NCBI GenBank assembly: GCA_964007475.1
Contig: OZ023273.1
Location: 107,134,485 to 107,198,484, forward strand
Direction of reading: 5' to 3'
DNA from: Hybos culiciformis
Lineage: Eukaryota > Arthropoda > Insecta > Diptera > Hybotidae
DNA: 64,000 nucleotides
Shown: piece by piece, positions 49,691 to 62,054 of the stretch
Position numbering within the stretch: the first letter of the stretch is position 1
Layout: each line of letters starts with the position of its first letter
Notes under the pieces: generated by a model
Seen by the model: only the letters and a program-made list of their open reading frames with translations
Databases searched by the model: none
What the model was told of the DNA's origin: nothing
Translations under genes and position numbers: made by a program

Positions 49691-50927
49691 TGTATGATTG
49701 GGAAATGGGAGTAAAGTTTCAGTATAATAATCAATTTATTCATATAATATATAATTCTACTTCAATGATTAAGTATATGAAATTAAGTATGTACATTAAA
49801 TATACCTATATCATGTCTTGTCAAAAAAATCCTCTCCTTCCTAACATATTTTCTGTCAAAATAAATACATAGTGTAATATATTATTATCATCGTATAAAA
49901 TGGTTAATTTTAATATAAAATCAATGTTATGGAAACCATAAAGAAAATAAAGCATAAAATTTTAGAAATAATAATAGGTATTTTTTGAATCATTTTGATA
50001 ATTGAAATGTTTTGTAATGGTATTTTGTAGTATTTTATTTTAATATCAAACCCATGAATTTTAGATTGACCTATTTTGTTTTTTCTATGTCGGTTTAAGG
50101 GCAATAACCGTCTGATTACTGAAAAAAATTTAAATATTAAAATATAATTCTCATGTAAAATAAATATAAAATTGAAGAGGTCCATAACAAAAATTAATGT
50201 TCCAAAAAAAAAAGAAGGAAATAAAGATGCAAGGACTAGAAAAACGAATTAAAAATAAGATGCTTCTGTTAACACAATTTTATTTTTAAATCCTCTTAAC
50301 ACAATCCTGTCAACTTTATAGTATTTTTTTTTAACTTTTCATATAAAAATAATTTGTTTTTTTCTTTTGACAATTTCAAAATAATTATTATTATTATGAA
50401 AATTTTGACTGCACTAGTGCACTATAACTAAAATCAGAGGGTGTAAATAATTAACCCAGTTTAAAATAAGAAGTAACTATTCTTATTAAGATTTCAAATG
50501 AAGAGGAAGGTTTTTTTTTAAGTTTAGTGGTTTGTTTACGTTTCTTTTAGTCTCTAAAACTTGAGGAATTAAAACCGAAAGACGGTTAAAATGGAAATTA
50601 TAACATCAAAAAAAGAGAATGTCCTATGATTCAAACAATTTTATTTTTCGAATTTTTTCGTATTTCAAGATTTTATAATTTTTATTTTACTTAAAAATAA
50701 TACAAAAATAAATTAGCATTCAATACTTTTTTCCAGATTTTTAAAACATTTTACAAATTTTTTGAGTGTCTCTTTCTTTTACTACAAAAAGTAAAAGGTA
50801 AGAGGAAATCTAATTTTTGGTTTAATTTTCAATTTAACAAATAATATTTGACAGAACTTTCACCACGTATTTTATTTATAAAATATTTATCAAATGAATC
50901 CAAATTTGAAGAACATTTAAGTTTAAC
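49691..50927. other. A/T-rich DNA without recognised features
   Basis: Nothing supported. The 91-codon minus frame at 49910-50185 is Ile/Phe/Lys-rich with no motif. Confidence 0.45.
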
Positions 50928-51144
50928 CATAGATTAAGAATACACCAAGATGGGAAGTTTCATACAACATTTTTTCAGTCTTTTTTGGTATTTTATTGTG
51001 AAGGTGTTAGTAAAACTAAATAAAATTCTTTTCATACATTGATAATTATCACGTATTTTATTTTGTTTTACTAACACATTGACTTAAAAATACCAAAAAT
51101 AATGTTGTATGAAGCTTCCCATCTTGGTGTATTCTTAATCTATG
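50928..51144 (+). mobile_element. 217-bp palindromic MITE, copy 3
   Basis: The best-paired copy: both arms read CATAGATTAAGAATACACCA then AGATGGGAAG. The variable segment ACCAAGATGGGAA is identical in the two arms but differs from copies 2 and 4. TTTAA lies just outside each end. The two short frames crossing it (51058-51264 minus, 51102-51332 plus) are shadows. Confidence 0.92.
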
Positions 51145-52396
51145 GTTTAACTGATCATATTTCATATTTAAATATATTTTTATTAGAATTGTTGTTCGTG
51201 AACAGTCTAGCGAATAAAGCCTTAAATTGGACAATTTTATGTAGCCTTCATTTTTATTATGCAAAAAAAATTTTTTTATTAAAATTCAAACAGTTTTTTT
51301 TTCTACACAACAAGATTTTACCATTAATTTAAATAAAAAACAAAATAAAAAAAATTTCAATGAATATTCATTTCATTTAGTTTTAATACTAATAGTTTAG
51401 AAAACTAAAGTTAATTTTTTTTCTTTTTCCTCGAGATATAAAAATGAATAAAAATTGGTCATACCTTTTATTATTATGAGCTACAGCTTTATTTTGAAAT
51501 TTTTTAAATAAAACAAAAAAAAATGGTGTTTTGGGAAATCCCTCGCTGCCACACCGTGCCTTATGCAAATTTGTTAGATAAATAAATTTCAGCACCCTTG
51601 ATGTAACCTTTATATTTAGGAATATTTTATTTTGCAAAAATACACCATTACATTATTCTATATTTTATTTTATTTTTTAAACAGAATTGACACAGTTGTT
51701 ACACACTCTTGTTTATGTTATCATAATATACCTGTGTTCTTTAAAATTTTCTTTCAACTTTCTTAAACATTTTATAATTTTCCGCAAGGTTTGATTATTA
51801 TTAAAATCGGGAAATAGTAAGAACAGGAAAAAAAATAATATAAGAATGTTTGACCAACAAAATATTTACATAAATTTTTAATTAATGGTACAAGCATAGA
51901 ATGTATATTTATATAATTTTTAAGTATGATTACAATTTTCCCTAGACAGATAAAAGAATCCTTAAATGTGCACAGTGCACACACATGGAAATATTTTATG
52001 AATTTGTGCAAAAGTTTTATTTGTTTTTATGTACTGCACACTCCCTTATCTAAATAATATAAAAAAAATAAATATAAAAATATAAACTATACCTATTATT
52101 ATGAATTCCGTGTTAGAAAAAATTAAAAAAAAAAAACTTCGCATGAATAATATAAAATTTTTCGAAATAAAAATTCAGATAAAGAAAACTATTTTTGTAT
52201 AATTTAAAAATTTTAAATACCAAATAAAATTACTATTCTTGAAAACCAAAAAGAACATAAAAAGTGTTAAAATATAAGACAGTTATGAGTCAGGGTTTTA
52301 AAAAAACATTTCTGCGTTTTATATTATAAACTCATTGTCAAATTTGTTTTGAAAACTTATTTATCATATATGCACACATACCTCAGTTGTATAATA
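51145..52396. other. A/T-rich DNA without recognised features
   Basis: A small GC patch at about 51538-51562 (AATCCCTCGCTGCCACACCG). No gene is supported. Confidence 0.4.
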
Positions 52397-52750
52397 GTTA
52401 GGTTAGATTGGGTTAGGTTAGGTTTGGTTGTAACGGCTCAGGAATACCTAGATTCCCTCGCACATAAGGCTATTGGCCGTTCAACTACCCTATCCGAAAG
52501 GCCTTTTCTTCCCCCTCGAGCCACCCTATCACAATCCTTCGTTCCGAGAAAATCTGAAAAGATCGCTGTGTCTTCGTAGTTCTTCTGTTAGAATATTGCA
52601 ATATTGTCCGTTGGTGTATTTCTTTCTATATTCTAGTGGCCTTTGATCCATTCGATTCTTCTACGCCCTAAATCTTCAACGGCCTTTAGACATTAAAGTA
52701 CTGTCCTGGACCTTACCTATATTTTAGTAAGTGTACTTAGCACAGTTCTG
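52397..52750 (+). repeat. GC-richer interspersed repeat headed by (GGTTA)n
   Basis: It begins GTTAGGTTAGATTGGGTTAG, then GGTTTGGTTGTAACGGCTCA, CCTAGATTCCCTCGCACATA and CTTCCCCCTCGAGCCACC, fading near CTGCTGTCTGAGTATATC. The composition contrast marks an insertion. The frame over 52349-52579 shows no known domain. The head resembles the insect TTAGG telomere unit but is too short and irregular to be a telomere; such heads also occur on interspersed repeats in flies. The exact class is unknown. Confidence 0.6.
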
Positions 52751-52779
52751 CTGTCTGAGTATATCTTTATTACTACTTT

Positions 52780-52900
52780 GTATACATATTATATATATTT
52801 ACTACTTTGTACTATTTTATTGTATATATATGGACACATATGCTATCGTGGGATACATACATATTATACATACATATTATACATACATATATTTATGTAT
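52780..52900 (+). repeat. ATACATACATATT-type simple repeat
   Basis: TTTACTACTTTGTA repeats, followed by ACATACATATTAT units repeated about three times at about 52854-52890. It is a low-order tandem repeat. Confidence 0.6.
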
Positions 52901-55900
52901 GTGCTAATGCACGAAAAAAATTTCAACATCCTAAAATGTCAGTTTTATATTATTTTTATTGTATTGTACGAGTATGTATATAATTTTTTTTAATGTAAAA
53001 AATAAACATCCTTTTTCATAACAGAAGATATTTTATATTATTTTTTACAGTATCCAAGACTTGTGCCAAAAAAATTTTCGCATTATCGGTTGAATGCTTA
53101 AATCATGCTATTGAAAAATATAGAATACTTAGTTCTTCATTAATCGAGACCGTTTTCAACGTACATTTTTTTCATCTTTCTTCGGTATCCATTGTTGGTC
53201 CCGTCCGTTTGATACAACCGGGGGCGAAATTTGGCTTAAACAACCATTAATAATTCATTTAAAATTTTCAGAATAAAGAACTTTTACATGAACATAATTT
53301 TGAGAGTACAAACTCTATCAGTATACATCGATCGCATATATTTTGACATTGAAGCAGTGAAAATTGGAACAGAAGCTGCTAATAAGCAATTTAGTAATGA
53401 ACGTACAAAGTTTTAGTGTGGGTCACGAATATATTTTCTTCTTTTCTTATGGAAAATGGAAAAAAAAATTTAAGTTGCTCCGACAAACACACCTAGTAGT
53501 TCTTTCATTAACCTATTATACATGCTCTTAATTTATATGAAAAATGATATGTTTAGAAAGAAAAATGTTTGAAGAATAATGGGTTCGTTTCTTTTTATAT
53601 AAAGTAAAACTAAGAGTAAGTATGTAGGTTAAGGTATAGCAAATTATGCTCATAAACTCATAAAAATAGAGCTTCCACGGTTACGGATGTTTACATAATA
53701 TACATACATAAGAAACCTTAGTGGCAGATTTTTTGTTGTAATGAGACTGATTCAAATTTGAATGGAAATGGCAAAATACCCGTAGTCAAAGTATTCAATC
53801 ATTTGTTTTTTAAAACAATAAATTCAAGCCGAAAAAGTTAAAAGAATTTTAGAATTAAGGTTTCTTGTGGTTTATACAAAAGTTCACCCACAAACTCTAT
53901 TGCAACTTTTTTATTTCTAAATATTTTTTCTGTTTTTGTCATTTGTTGTACAACTCTTGAATATGTCTCTTTATTTTTAACTAGATACGCAAATGGTACA
54001 TTTCATATTTTTATGTTTATACAGTGTGCAGAATGTATTAGCAAGACGTAATTTTTATATTATTGGAATAGTCTAATATTTTGCTTCATAAACCTAATAT
54101 ATTAAAAAAGCCTGTTGTAATAATTGGATCTCTGTTCTTAAAACAACATTTGGTATAAATTTCTCAAATATTATATCCGAATAGGAATATCATCTCAGCT
54201 GTTATGAAATCACTTTCAAGAGCTTGAACAAGGATCATATTAAATTTTATCGCTAGAAATAAAAAAAAGATTAACTTTAGTTAATCCAAAAACAAATATG
54301 TGAACTACATCTGGCTGGTGTTTGATTGATTGCTTTGAAATACTAAAAATGTTTTATTTTCATAATGCATAAAATTATTGGTTTTATAGTATACTGTTTT
54401 TTATATGTACGATGTACATACATGAATATCACATTATTCTTTTTTTTTTTTTTAATATCCTTGAAGTATTAAAAGCTTTTATTTTTTGTTATCACCCATA
54501 TTAAATATATTTTCATATTATGATTTTTTATTATGTGTATTATTATGTATTATTCATTATTAAATTGGAGGTTTAAGTTGAATCGTCGTAACTATTAACA
54601 TTGTTGTAGGTATCATCAAAGATTATGTTCACATTTATATTTGTTCGTTTTTTGTTTTCTTTTATGACAAATATATATATTTTTTAAGGACAATATTTAA
54701 TAAAAATTTCAAATTGTTTATGTTTATAAACATATTAACAAAACATAATAATAATGTTTTTTAACAAAACATAATACATATATTTTATGAATTTATGATT
54801 TACTAAATGATTAATGGCATATTCGATGATTTAGTGAGGAATAATATTGGATGATTTAGTGAAGAATAATGTAGGTTGCAGAAAGGTTGGTTTAGTTTAA
54901 GGGTATATTGAAACCCCATCAAACTATTGATAGATAATATACATTTCACTATATTTTTAAAATTTTTTTTTGAATTTTTTATATCGGTATTGTGTTTATG
55001 AAAATTATAATTTTTTTTTAGTTTTTATCATTAGAGTTCATAATAATCTTGATTTTTTTCCATACCTTTTATGTATATTCGATAAGTATGTAATTTACAT
55101 CAATGATCCTTCAATAATCAGAATATTCTTTTTTTATGTTTTGGAAGAAATTATATTCTTCAATCATCATACGTATAGAATTTTTTTTTAATAATTTTGA
55201 GAATTACCTGAAACATAAAAATAAATTTCCCAAATGTTCACAGATATGCTAGCAATTAAAAAATTATGTATTTTTAATTCCATCGCAACCCAACGATAGA
55301 ACCAAATATCCTCAAAAATTCATACAAATATTACAGTTGATAAATAATGTCCTCTAGTTTTTCAAAAGTATACTTAATTTAATTTTTGTGACTGATAAAA
55401 TCAATATTTTTTTTTTTTCATATGGTCGGTCGTTAAATTTTGATTTTTAATACAGTTTTCGCATTTTTATTACATTTTTGTTTTTATCATTGGCAATAAT
55501 CCCACAAAAAAGGATATAACGTATAAAAAACCATAAATATCATAGCATAGATAGCACTATCTTAATTCCTGAACATATAAAATACAAATAAATAAAAAAT
55601 TCGAAGTACTTTCCTTTCAATAAATTAAAAAAAATTCAAATTAATTGCATTTTTGCTAGTGTGTATTTTATTTTTGAAAATTATATTGCAATTTTCTGTA
55701 AACTAATTTGTGGTTCACATTATTTTAAAATGAAAATTTTATTTAATTCATTGCATATGCATCTAATTAACTTTACAATTATGTATCATATGTAATTATA
55801 CAAATGTATAATATTAAAACATAAAATTAATATGCATTATGCTATATGCTGGCTTACGTTTTCGATACACACACTATGCTTAAAAAATAAATTTAAAAGT

Positions 55901-56151
55901 ACAAAGTATTATCACTGCGAATTATATATGATAGTGATATTATATAAAATTTTGTCGATGCTTTATCGTATTTATATTTACATAAATATCTAAAATTTAT
56001 TTAAGCTTCTTTTATTTACTTTGTGTATGCAGTACAATATAGGGTGTATTTACTAATCACAACCAAAAAATAACTCCATTACCCTACTACATCATTACTG
56101 ACTAATAAGAGATGCTTTATAGCCATAAACATTACTTATTGAAGATAGTTT
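52901..56151. other. A/T-rich DNA with one GC patch and a doubled 25-mer
   Basis: A GC-richer patch at about 53140-53240 reads open on both strands for about 30 codons without a recognised motif. A 25-base unit starting GATGATTTAGTGA is doubled at 54825-54874. No gene is supported. Confidence 0.4.
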
Positions 56152-56223
56152 TTGTTTGTGCTGTTCTATAATTTCATCACTATGCATCAGCCAGAGGACA
56201 ACGAATTATTTCACGAATTGTCT

Positions 56224-56423
56224 NNNNNNNNNNNNNNNNNNNNNNNNNNNNNNNNNNNNNNNNNNNNNNNNNNNNNNNNNNNNNNNNNNNNNNNNNNNNN
56301 NNNNNNNNNNNNNNNNNNNNNNNNNNNNNNNNNNNNNNNNNNNNNNNNNNNNNNNNNNNNNNNNNNNNNNNNNNNNNNNNNNNNNNNNNNNNNNNNNNNN
56401 NNNNNNNNNNNNNNNNNNNNNNN
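56224..56423. other. Assembly gap, 200 N
   Basis: Exactly 200 N, so a scaffolding placeholder of unknown true length. Open frames that cross it have no meaning. Confidence 0.99.
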
Positions 56424-56543
56424 ATTTAAAGCTTGATAGTTGAATAAAACCGTTTTTCAAATTGATGTCAAAAACTGCTGAAGACAACAGTTTTTGACAT
56501 CAATTTGAAAAAAACGGTTTTTTTCAACTATCAAGCTTTAAAC
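56424..56543. repeat. Foldback next to the assembly gap
   Basis: The left arm, ATTTAAAGCTTGATAGTTGA to GACATCAATTTG-type sequence, pairs with the right arm CAGTTTTTGACATCAATTTG to CAACTATCAAGCTTTAAACT, around a spacer of about 10 bases (CTGAAGACAA region). It begins directly at the last N, so more of the left side may be missing. Probably a foldback element that broke the assembly. Confidence 0.85.
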
Positions 56544-57071
56544 TCGTTTTTCTCCGAACTAATATTTTGCTTATGTAACACTTAAGAATTCGGGTGACGA
56601 TATATATAATTAATAAGCATATAATTGCAGAGTTTTATTATTTTTATTTAAAAAAAAAGTCCTTTTTACACTCATACATGCTCTAGAATTAATTAAAAAA
56701 AAACTATTGATTTTTAATTTTATTATAAAGAGTGGAATAAAATATTTTTCTTGCCAATTACACACATTAAATTTGGTGTACATTCTTTTTGTGAGACTCC
56801 GCATATGACATAAATTTGTGCCAAATTTTCGAAAAAAAACAAATAGTTTTGAATGTACGGAACTGGAAATTTAAATTTGATTAATTTGACTTAATTTCAT
56901 TCCAAATGACATTATCAAAATTTGCAATAGAAATGTTGCCTTCAAAAAATTTGTTCAACTGCGTTGAGCAGATGAATTTATTGCCTTAATAAAGAGAAAT
57001 GCTTAATGCTTGATTAAAAAATAATTATATGATATTAATGTTACAACAAGTTGACATTTTCGTATACAATC
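56544..57071. other. A/T-rich DNA without recognised features
   Basis: Nothing supported. The 64-codon minus frame at 56610-56804 has no recognised motif. Confidence 0.4.
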
Positions 57072-57079
57072 ATTGGAAT

Positions 57080-57582
57080 TAGGGTTTCCAAAACGGATAT
57101 ATCTGTATCCGGTATCCGCGGTTATTTATACTCTTAACCGTATCCGATATCCGTTAAAAATCTCACGGTTACCAATTTTAACTTTTTAAATTAAATTTGT
57201 TGAATTTTCCAAACAAAGTAGGCTAGTCAATTTAATAATTTTTATAGTTATTTGTTGAATCAATATAATAAAGTTTATTTAAGAAAAAACACGGTTGTGC
57301 AATTTTATAAAGTTTATTTAAGAAGAAACACATAGAAAAATTTGGGTAAGTTTATGTTATTTTTTAGTTCTCGAATTAAAATATTTAAAGGTTTTTTTTA
57401 TTATCCCTAGAAAATGTCATTAAAAAGACCAGTGTCATCAGTTTGGGATTATTTTGAGTAATTATAATTAGATTCAACATTATTTGTTTATTTTTATACG
57501 GTTATCCGGTATCCGCCGGATAATTCTAGAATTACTATCCGATAACCTCGGTTACAGAAAATACGGATATTTGGAAACCCTA
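57080..57582. mobile_element. 503-bp non-autonomous hAT element with perfect 8-bp target duplication
   Basis: The ends TAGGGTTTCCAAA (left) and TTTGGAAACCCTA inverse form (right) are flanked by ATTGGAAT at 57072-57079 and 57583-57590. Both subterminal regions are packed with ATCCG-type motifs (GTATCCGGTATCCGCGGTTA on the left, GGTTATCCGGTATCCGCCGG on the right), the likely transposase sites. The middle is A/T-rich and has a 40-bp tandem pair of AAAGTTTATTTAAGAA at about 57270 and 57310. There is no coding capacity. Confidence 0.93.
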
Positions 57583-57864
57583 ATTGGAATACAAGCGGCA
57601 TAAATTTATTCATAATATTTTCTAAGTACTTATAACCATGAAACTTTTAAAACAATTATTCAATATTATACAAAAATTCTAAACAGTTTATACTTTTTGT
57701 AAATAAATAAAATTAAATGTATGTAGTGTACTTACTTTCTCAATTCAATGTTCAAAAAATTCAATGAAACGATGATCTAATCCCAATAAAAAACTTATTG
57801 TTTATTTAATTTAAAAAATTTTATCCTTGGCAATGACTGTGTTATTTAAAATGTTAATATTTAT

Positions 57865-57865
<1 letters not shown>

Positions 57866-57896
<31 letters not shown>

Positions 57897-57909
57897 TATG
57901 TATATATAT
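57866..57909. repeat. (AT)n microsatellite
   Basis: An uninterrupted TATATA tract followed by CATATATATGTATATATAT. Simple repeat. Confidence 0.9.
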
Positions 57910-60900
57910 TTTTTCTTTTTAAATAAAATATAATGTACCTACATAATTTCAGTATAATATACAAACTTTTTCACTCCGACCGAAATTTTCTGTGGAAAAA
58001 TGAAAATTGTGTAATTCCAAAATTTTTCTCATCACATAAAAACTCATAAAAAAAAAATAACAAAATTATATAAACTGAATATTAAGTAGAAAATTTTATA
58101 AAATGTATTTTTTTGCCATTAATAATTATGTTACTTAATTTTTAGGAATTATATTTATTTTAATGAGTATATAATAAATTTTTTTTTATAAAAAAAAACC
58201 CAAAAAAAAGGAAATCAATATTACTATCTTTCTACTACGTTTTTAGGATCGTTACAAAAAATTAACAGAATTATACTAATATACAACATAATCGATTTTT
58301 TATTTATTTTAGTCAATTAGTCATTTGAAGATTTTTTATGTATATATATATAAAGCAGATTAAAGCGGAAAATTTATGTATAGTTGTCATTTATCTAAAT
58401 TTATAATAAAAAAAAAAGTTCTAAAAATTTAAAAGTGACGATATATGATTTTGTTTGCAAAATAAATTGATAATTCTCATAAATCTAATCGGCCTTAAGG
58501 TTTCATTAGCAAATCTTTAGCATGAGATGCTGTACTGTATTCAGACAAACGAATGTGACTAAAGAAGAGACAATTTTGAATTTAAATCATATCTTATAGT
58601 TTTTGAAACAGAATACCCCGTAAGATTTCCTTAAATTTCACTAGTTACCAGAATATATCGTGTAGCTAACACATTAAATGATTTCTTTCATGAGGATTGA
58701 ATATACCTGTATATATAATATTTAGTCTATTAAGCCATGTTCCTACGTAATTTATGTGCAAACGGCTTTAGCAGTCATAGCCATAAATGTGTATTCATAC
58801 GTAAATCTTCAAACAAAAAATTCTTTTGGATAGAAGAACACTATAAAGAGCTAAAAAAATTACTATATAAATTAGTCGTATTTTAAAAATACAGAACTGG
58901 AGAACATAGATACTTCTTAAAGAATTGTTTCAAATCTGTCTGGGGATGTAGGTAATTTAATTTATTATTTAAAATTAAAATCTTTTTTTCAAAAAAAAAA
59001 CCATTTATTTTTCAAGTAAGTATAAAGACCTTCTTAAATAACTTCAAAACAGTCCTGCATTATAAATAACTTTTTAGTTTTAACTTCATTCTCTTTTTTT
59101 CTTTGACACAGAAGTCTTTTAAAGCTTAAATTGAATTGAAAAATAAATATGTATGATAGATTTATTTTCATTTTCCTCATTTATATTTATTTTGATAAAT
59201 TGCCCAAAGTGATTTGAAATTATGTCCAAATGATTAAGTTTTATTAATCAAAAAATTTAAAAGGAAATTATTTTTGTTCCTTTATAATTTGACTGTAAAA
59301 GTAACCGCAATTAATTTTTTTTGTTTTTTAATTTTTATGAATATGGAATGGGAGTATTATCTGCAAAGTAAAATTTTCTTCTGATTTTGTTAATGCAAAA
59401 TAGAAATTTAATAACATTTGATTACTTACTAATAAAATTTGCTTTCATTCAATTTAATGAGAATTTTTTTTTTAATTTAAAGAAATTAAAATTATTTAAC
59501 GAGTTTATCAGAACTTTGCAAGGGAACCAAATTTTTAGTCGTCGATTATATTTATATTTACAGCATATATGAAAAGTTTTAATGGCACCAACATGAAAGT
59601 GTGGGATCGTAGAGAAATTCACAAATTATTTAATCATAAGTCCCAAATAAAAAAGAAATTTTAGACTACTAGTGTACTTTACCAGCTTTAAAGTTTGCGT
59701 GCTAAAAACAATTCGGAACACTTTTTTTTTTTAATTACATGAATTAATTTAATTATATTAAAAAAAATTTCTAAAATATTTGTAGGCTCAACCCATTAAC
59801 CCCCCAATTTAACTATACTTTTTGCTTAATAATTAATATAAACTAAACAAGATGATTCACTTTGTCTTTATCCTTAACCAATAAACTATTTATAATGTAT
59901 AAGCTTTTATTATATTATATACCTATTAAATGAAAAAATTTTTTTTCAACTATTTTCTCTTTGATTCACTTTTCTTTTTTTCTATTTTATTATTGAAATA
60001 ACAAATCAAAACACTACAGGCAATATTTTTACTACACAAAACAATCAACTGCTGTGAAAACAAAATAAAATAAATATAACAGTCCTTTGAAAAAATTTTG
60101 TCCTTTTTATGCTAATCGCATTAAATGGAAAAATTGCAAAAGAAAAGAAAATAATTTATATTCCAGTTAAATTTTTTTTAGTAAAGGAAAATAAATAAAA
60201 TCTAATCTAAAAGCTAAAAAAAAAAAATATATTTCAGTCAATAAAATGTTTTTGGCTCAGATTTATTTCACTTGCTTAAATCTTATTCTTGGTACATATA
60301 TATACACGATTATTTCTATATATTTATATTTACTATCACCCAGTATAAGAATTAGAAAGAATTAAAAATCTAGATGAACTATTACAACGATTTAGTTCTA
60401 TGGAATTACATTTTATATTCTCTTCTCTAAGCTGTTTTAATATTTTTGTGGCAAGCAAAAATTTGTAATTTTATTTTTCTTCTCAATAAAGCTCTATGCT
60501 TTATTAAAAACATAACAATGAATTTTTTTTTTTTTGTAATTTTTTAAGGATTATGTGTATTTATTCTGATTATTACTTTTTCTTTTTTTTTTGCATGAAC
60601 CCAGGAAAATTTTTAAATTAAGTTCTCTATTTAAAAAATAATAATAAAAACAAGTAATAAAAATGAATAATATGGAGAAATAATAATAACTTTTTGGGAC
60701 TGTTTCGCATTCTAAATCTGTTTTATTTTCACCTGCCTGCATATTTTTTATGTAGATACTAAATTTAAAATTTTTCTTATCAATATGCTAATTTTTTCAG
60801 TTCATTTAAATTTCAGACAAGGTTAACACTGAGCAAATTATACAAAGGTTCTTTAATATCATAAAAGACCTTGTTTAAATTTTTTTCATTGACACTCTAT

Positions 60901-61846
60901 AGTCTATCTATACAACTGACGACGAACGACCTTTATATAGGTAAATAACTTTATTTTAATGTGCTTTTCACAATACAGGGAAAATTTTGTGTCAAATATA
61001 AAAGAAGCCAGAATATAAACTGAAATGCTTCGGTTGTTAAAAATATTATAATTCTTATAAAATCTTCGGGTCTTTACTACAAACATTACGTGATAAAAGA
61101 ATTCCAATTAAATTGTACATAAAAATGAATTCATTCTCTGGAATAATTTTAAGAGGCCATAAAATTTATTTAATTCTCATCATAAATGAGTAAAATAAAA
61201 ATTGCAATTAAATGAATTAGTTTTTATGAATTAAGTTGTACAATGTACACACGTATTTTTACCCGAAAAGAAATGCATTTTCTTTAATTTTTGTTGGTTT
61301 TCTTATAATTATTCATTTCGTAATTTGAAATTCAAGCAATTAAAAATTAGATGCAATAAAATGGAACTATGAACTTATATCTCTTTTTATCTTGTAAAGT
61401 AAAGAAAAATTAAAAAAAGATGCTCTTTCTCATAGTTGGAAATAAGATATAATTCCTTTTTTTTCTTGCTTCTGTTATGAATATCTAAAATCAAAATTTC
61501 AGTAAAATAAATAACAATTAACTTATATTTAAGTGGATTAAAATTTTCGAAATTACGCTTCACATACCTATACTTCCCTAAAAAAATCAAGAGTTTTATT
61601 AAGTGCATTTTATGGACGAAATTCTTTTATTTAATATTTTTCCTTATAAAAAATATAGAATATTTTAAACCTTATAAAACATTTAGTTCATAAGATATAA
61701 TAAAAGATATAAGATATAATATAATTTTTTTTGACATATTTAATTCCAATTTTACTTTGGCTTGGAATCGTTTTGTGTATTCAAAATAGATCACAGTCGA
61801 ATGAATTGTAAAATTTTATTCAAAGACGTGTAAATCACCAGTTAAG
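57910..61846. other. A/T-rich DNA without recognised features
   Basis: No gene, RNA or element ends are supported. The short frames are low-complexity. Confidence 0.45.
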
Positions 61847-62054
61847 TTAAGAATACATAGATTCTTAGCTTCATACAACATTATTTTTGGTATTTTTATG
61901 TGAATGTGCGTTAGTAAAACAAAATAAAATACGTGATAATTATCAATATATGAAAAAAATATTTAGTTTTACTTATCACCTTCACATAAAAACACCAAAA
62001 AAGGCTGAAAAAATGTTGTATGAAGCTAAGAATCTATGTATTCTTAATCAATAG
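61847..62054 (-). mobile_element. 217-bp palindromic MITE family, copy 4 (inverted, slightly shorter)
   Basis: Opposite orientation to copies 1-3, about 208 bases. The arms match through TTAAGAATACATAGATTCTT then AGCTTCATACAACATT. The variable stem segment is ATAGATTCTTA in both arms, unlike copies 2 and 3. TTAA lies at or near each end. A small deletion removed part of the left terminus. Confidence 0.88.

Noticed and set aside
49910..50185. 91-codon minus frame
   Set aside because: Ile/Phe/Lys-rich with no recognisable pattern; chance in A/T-rich DNA.
52397..52430. TTAGG-like run as an internal telomere
   Set aside because: Too short and irregular, and it heads a dispersed GC-rich repeat.
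56152..56487. Open frames of 93-95 codons across the N run
   Set aside because: They are open only because N codons are not stops.
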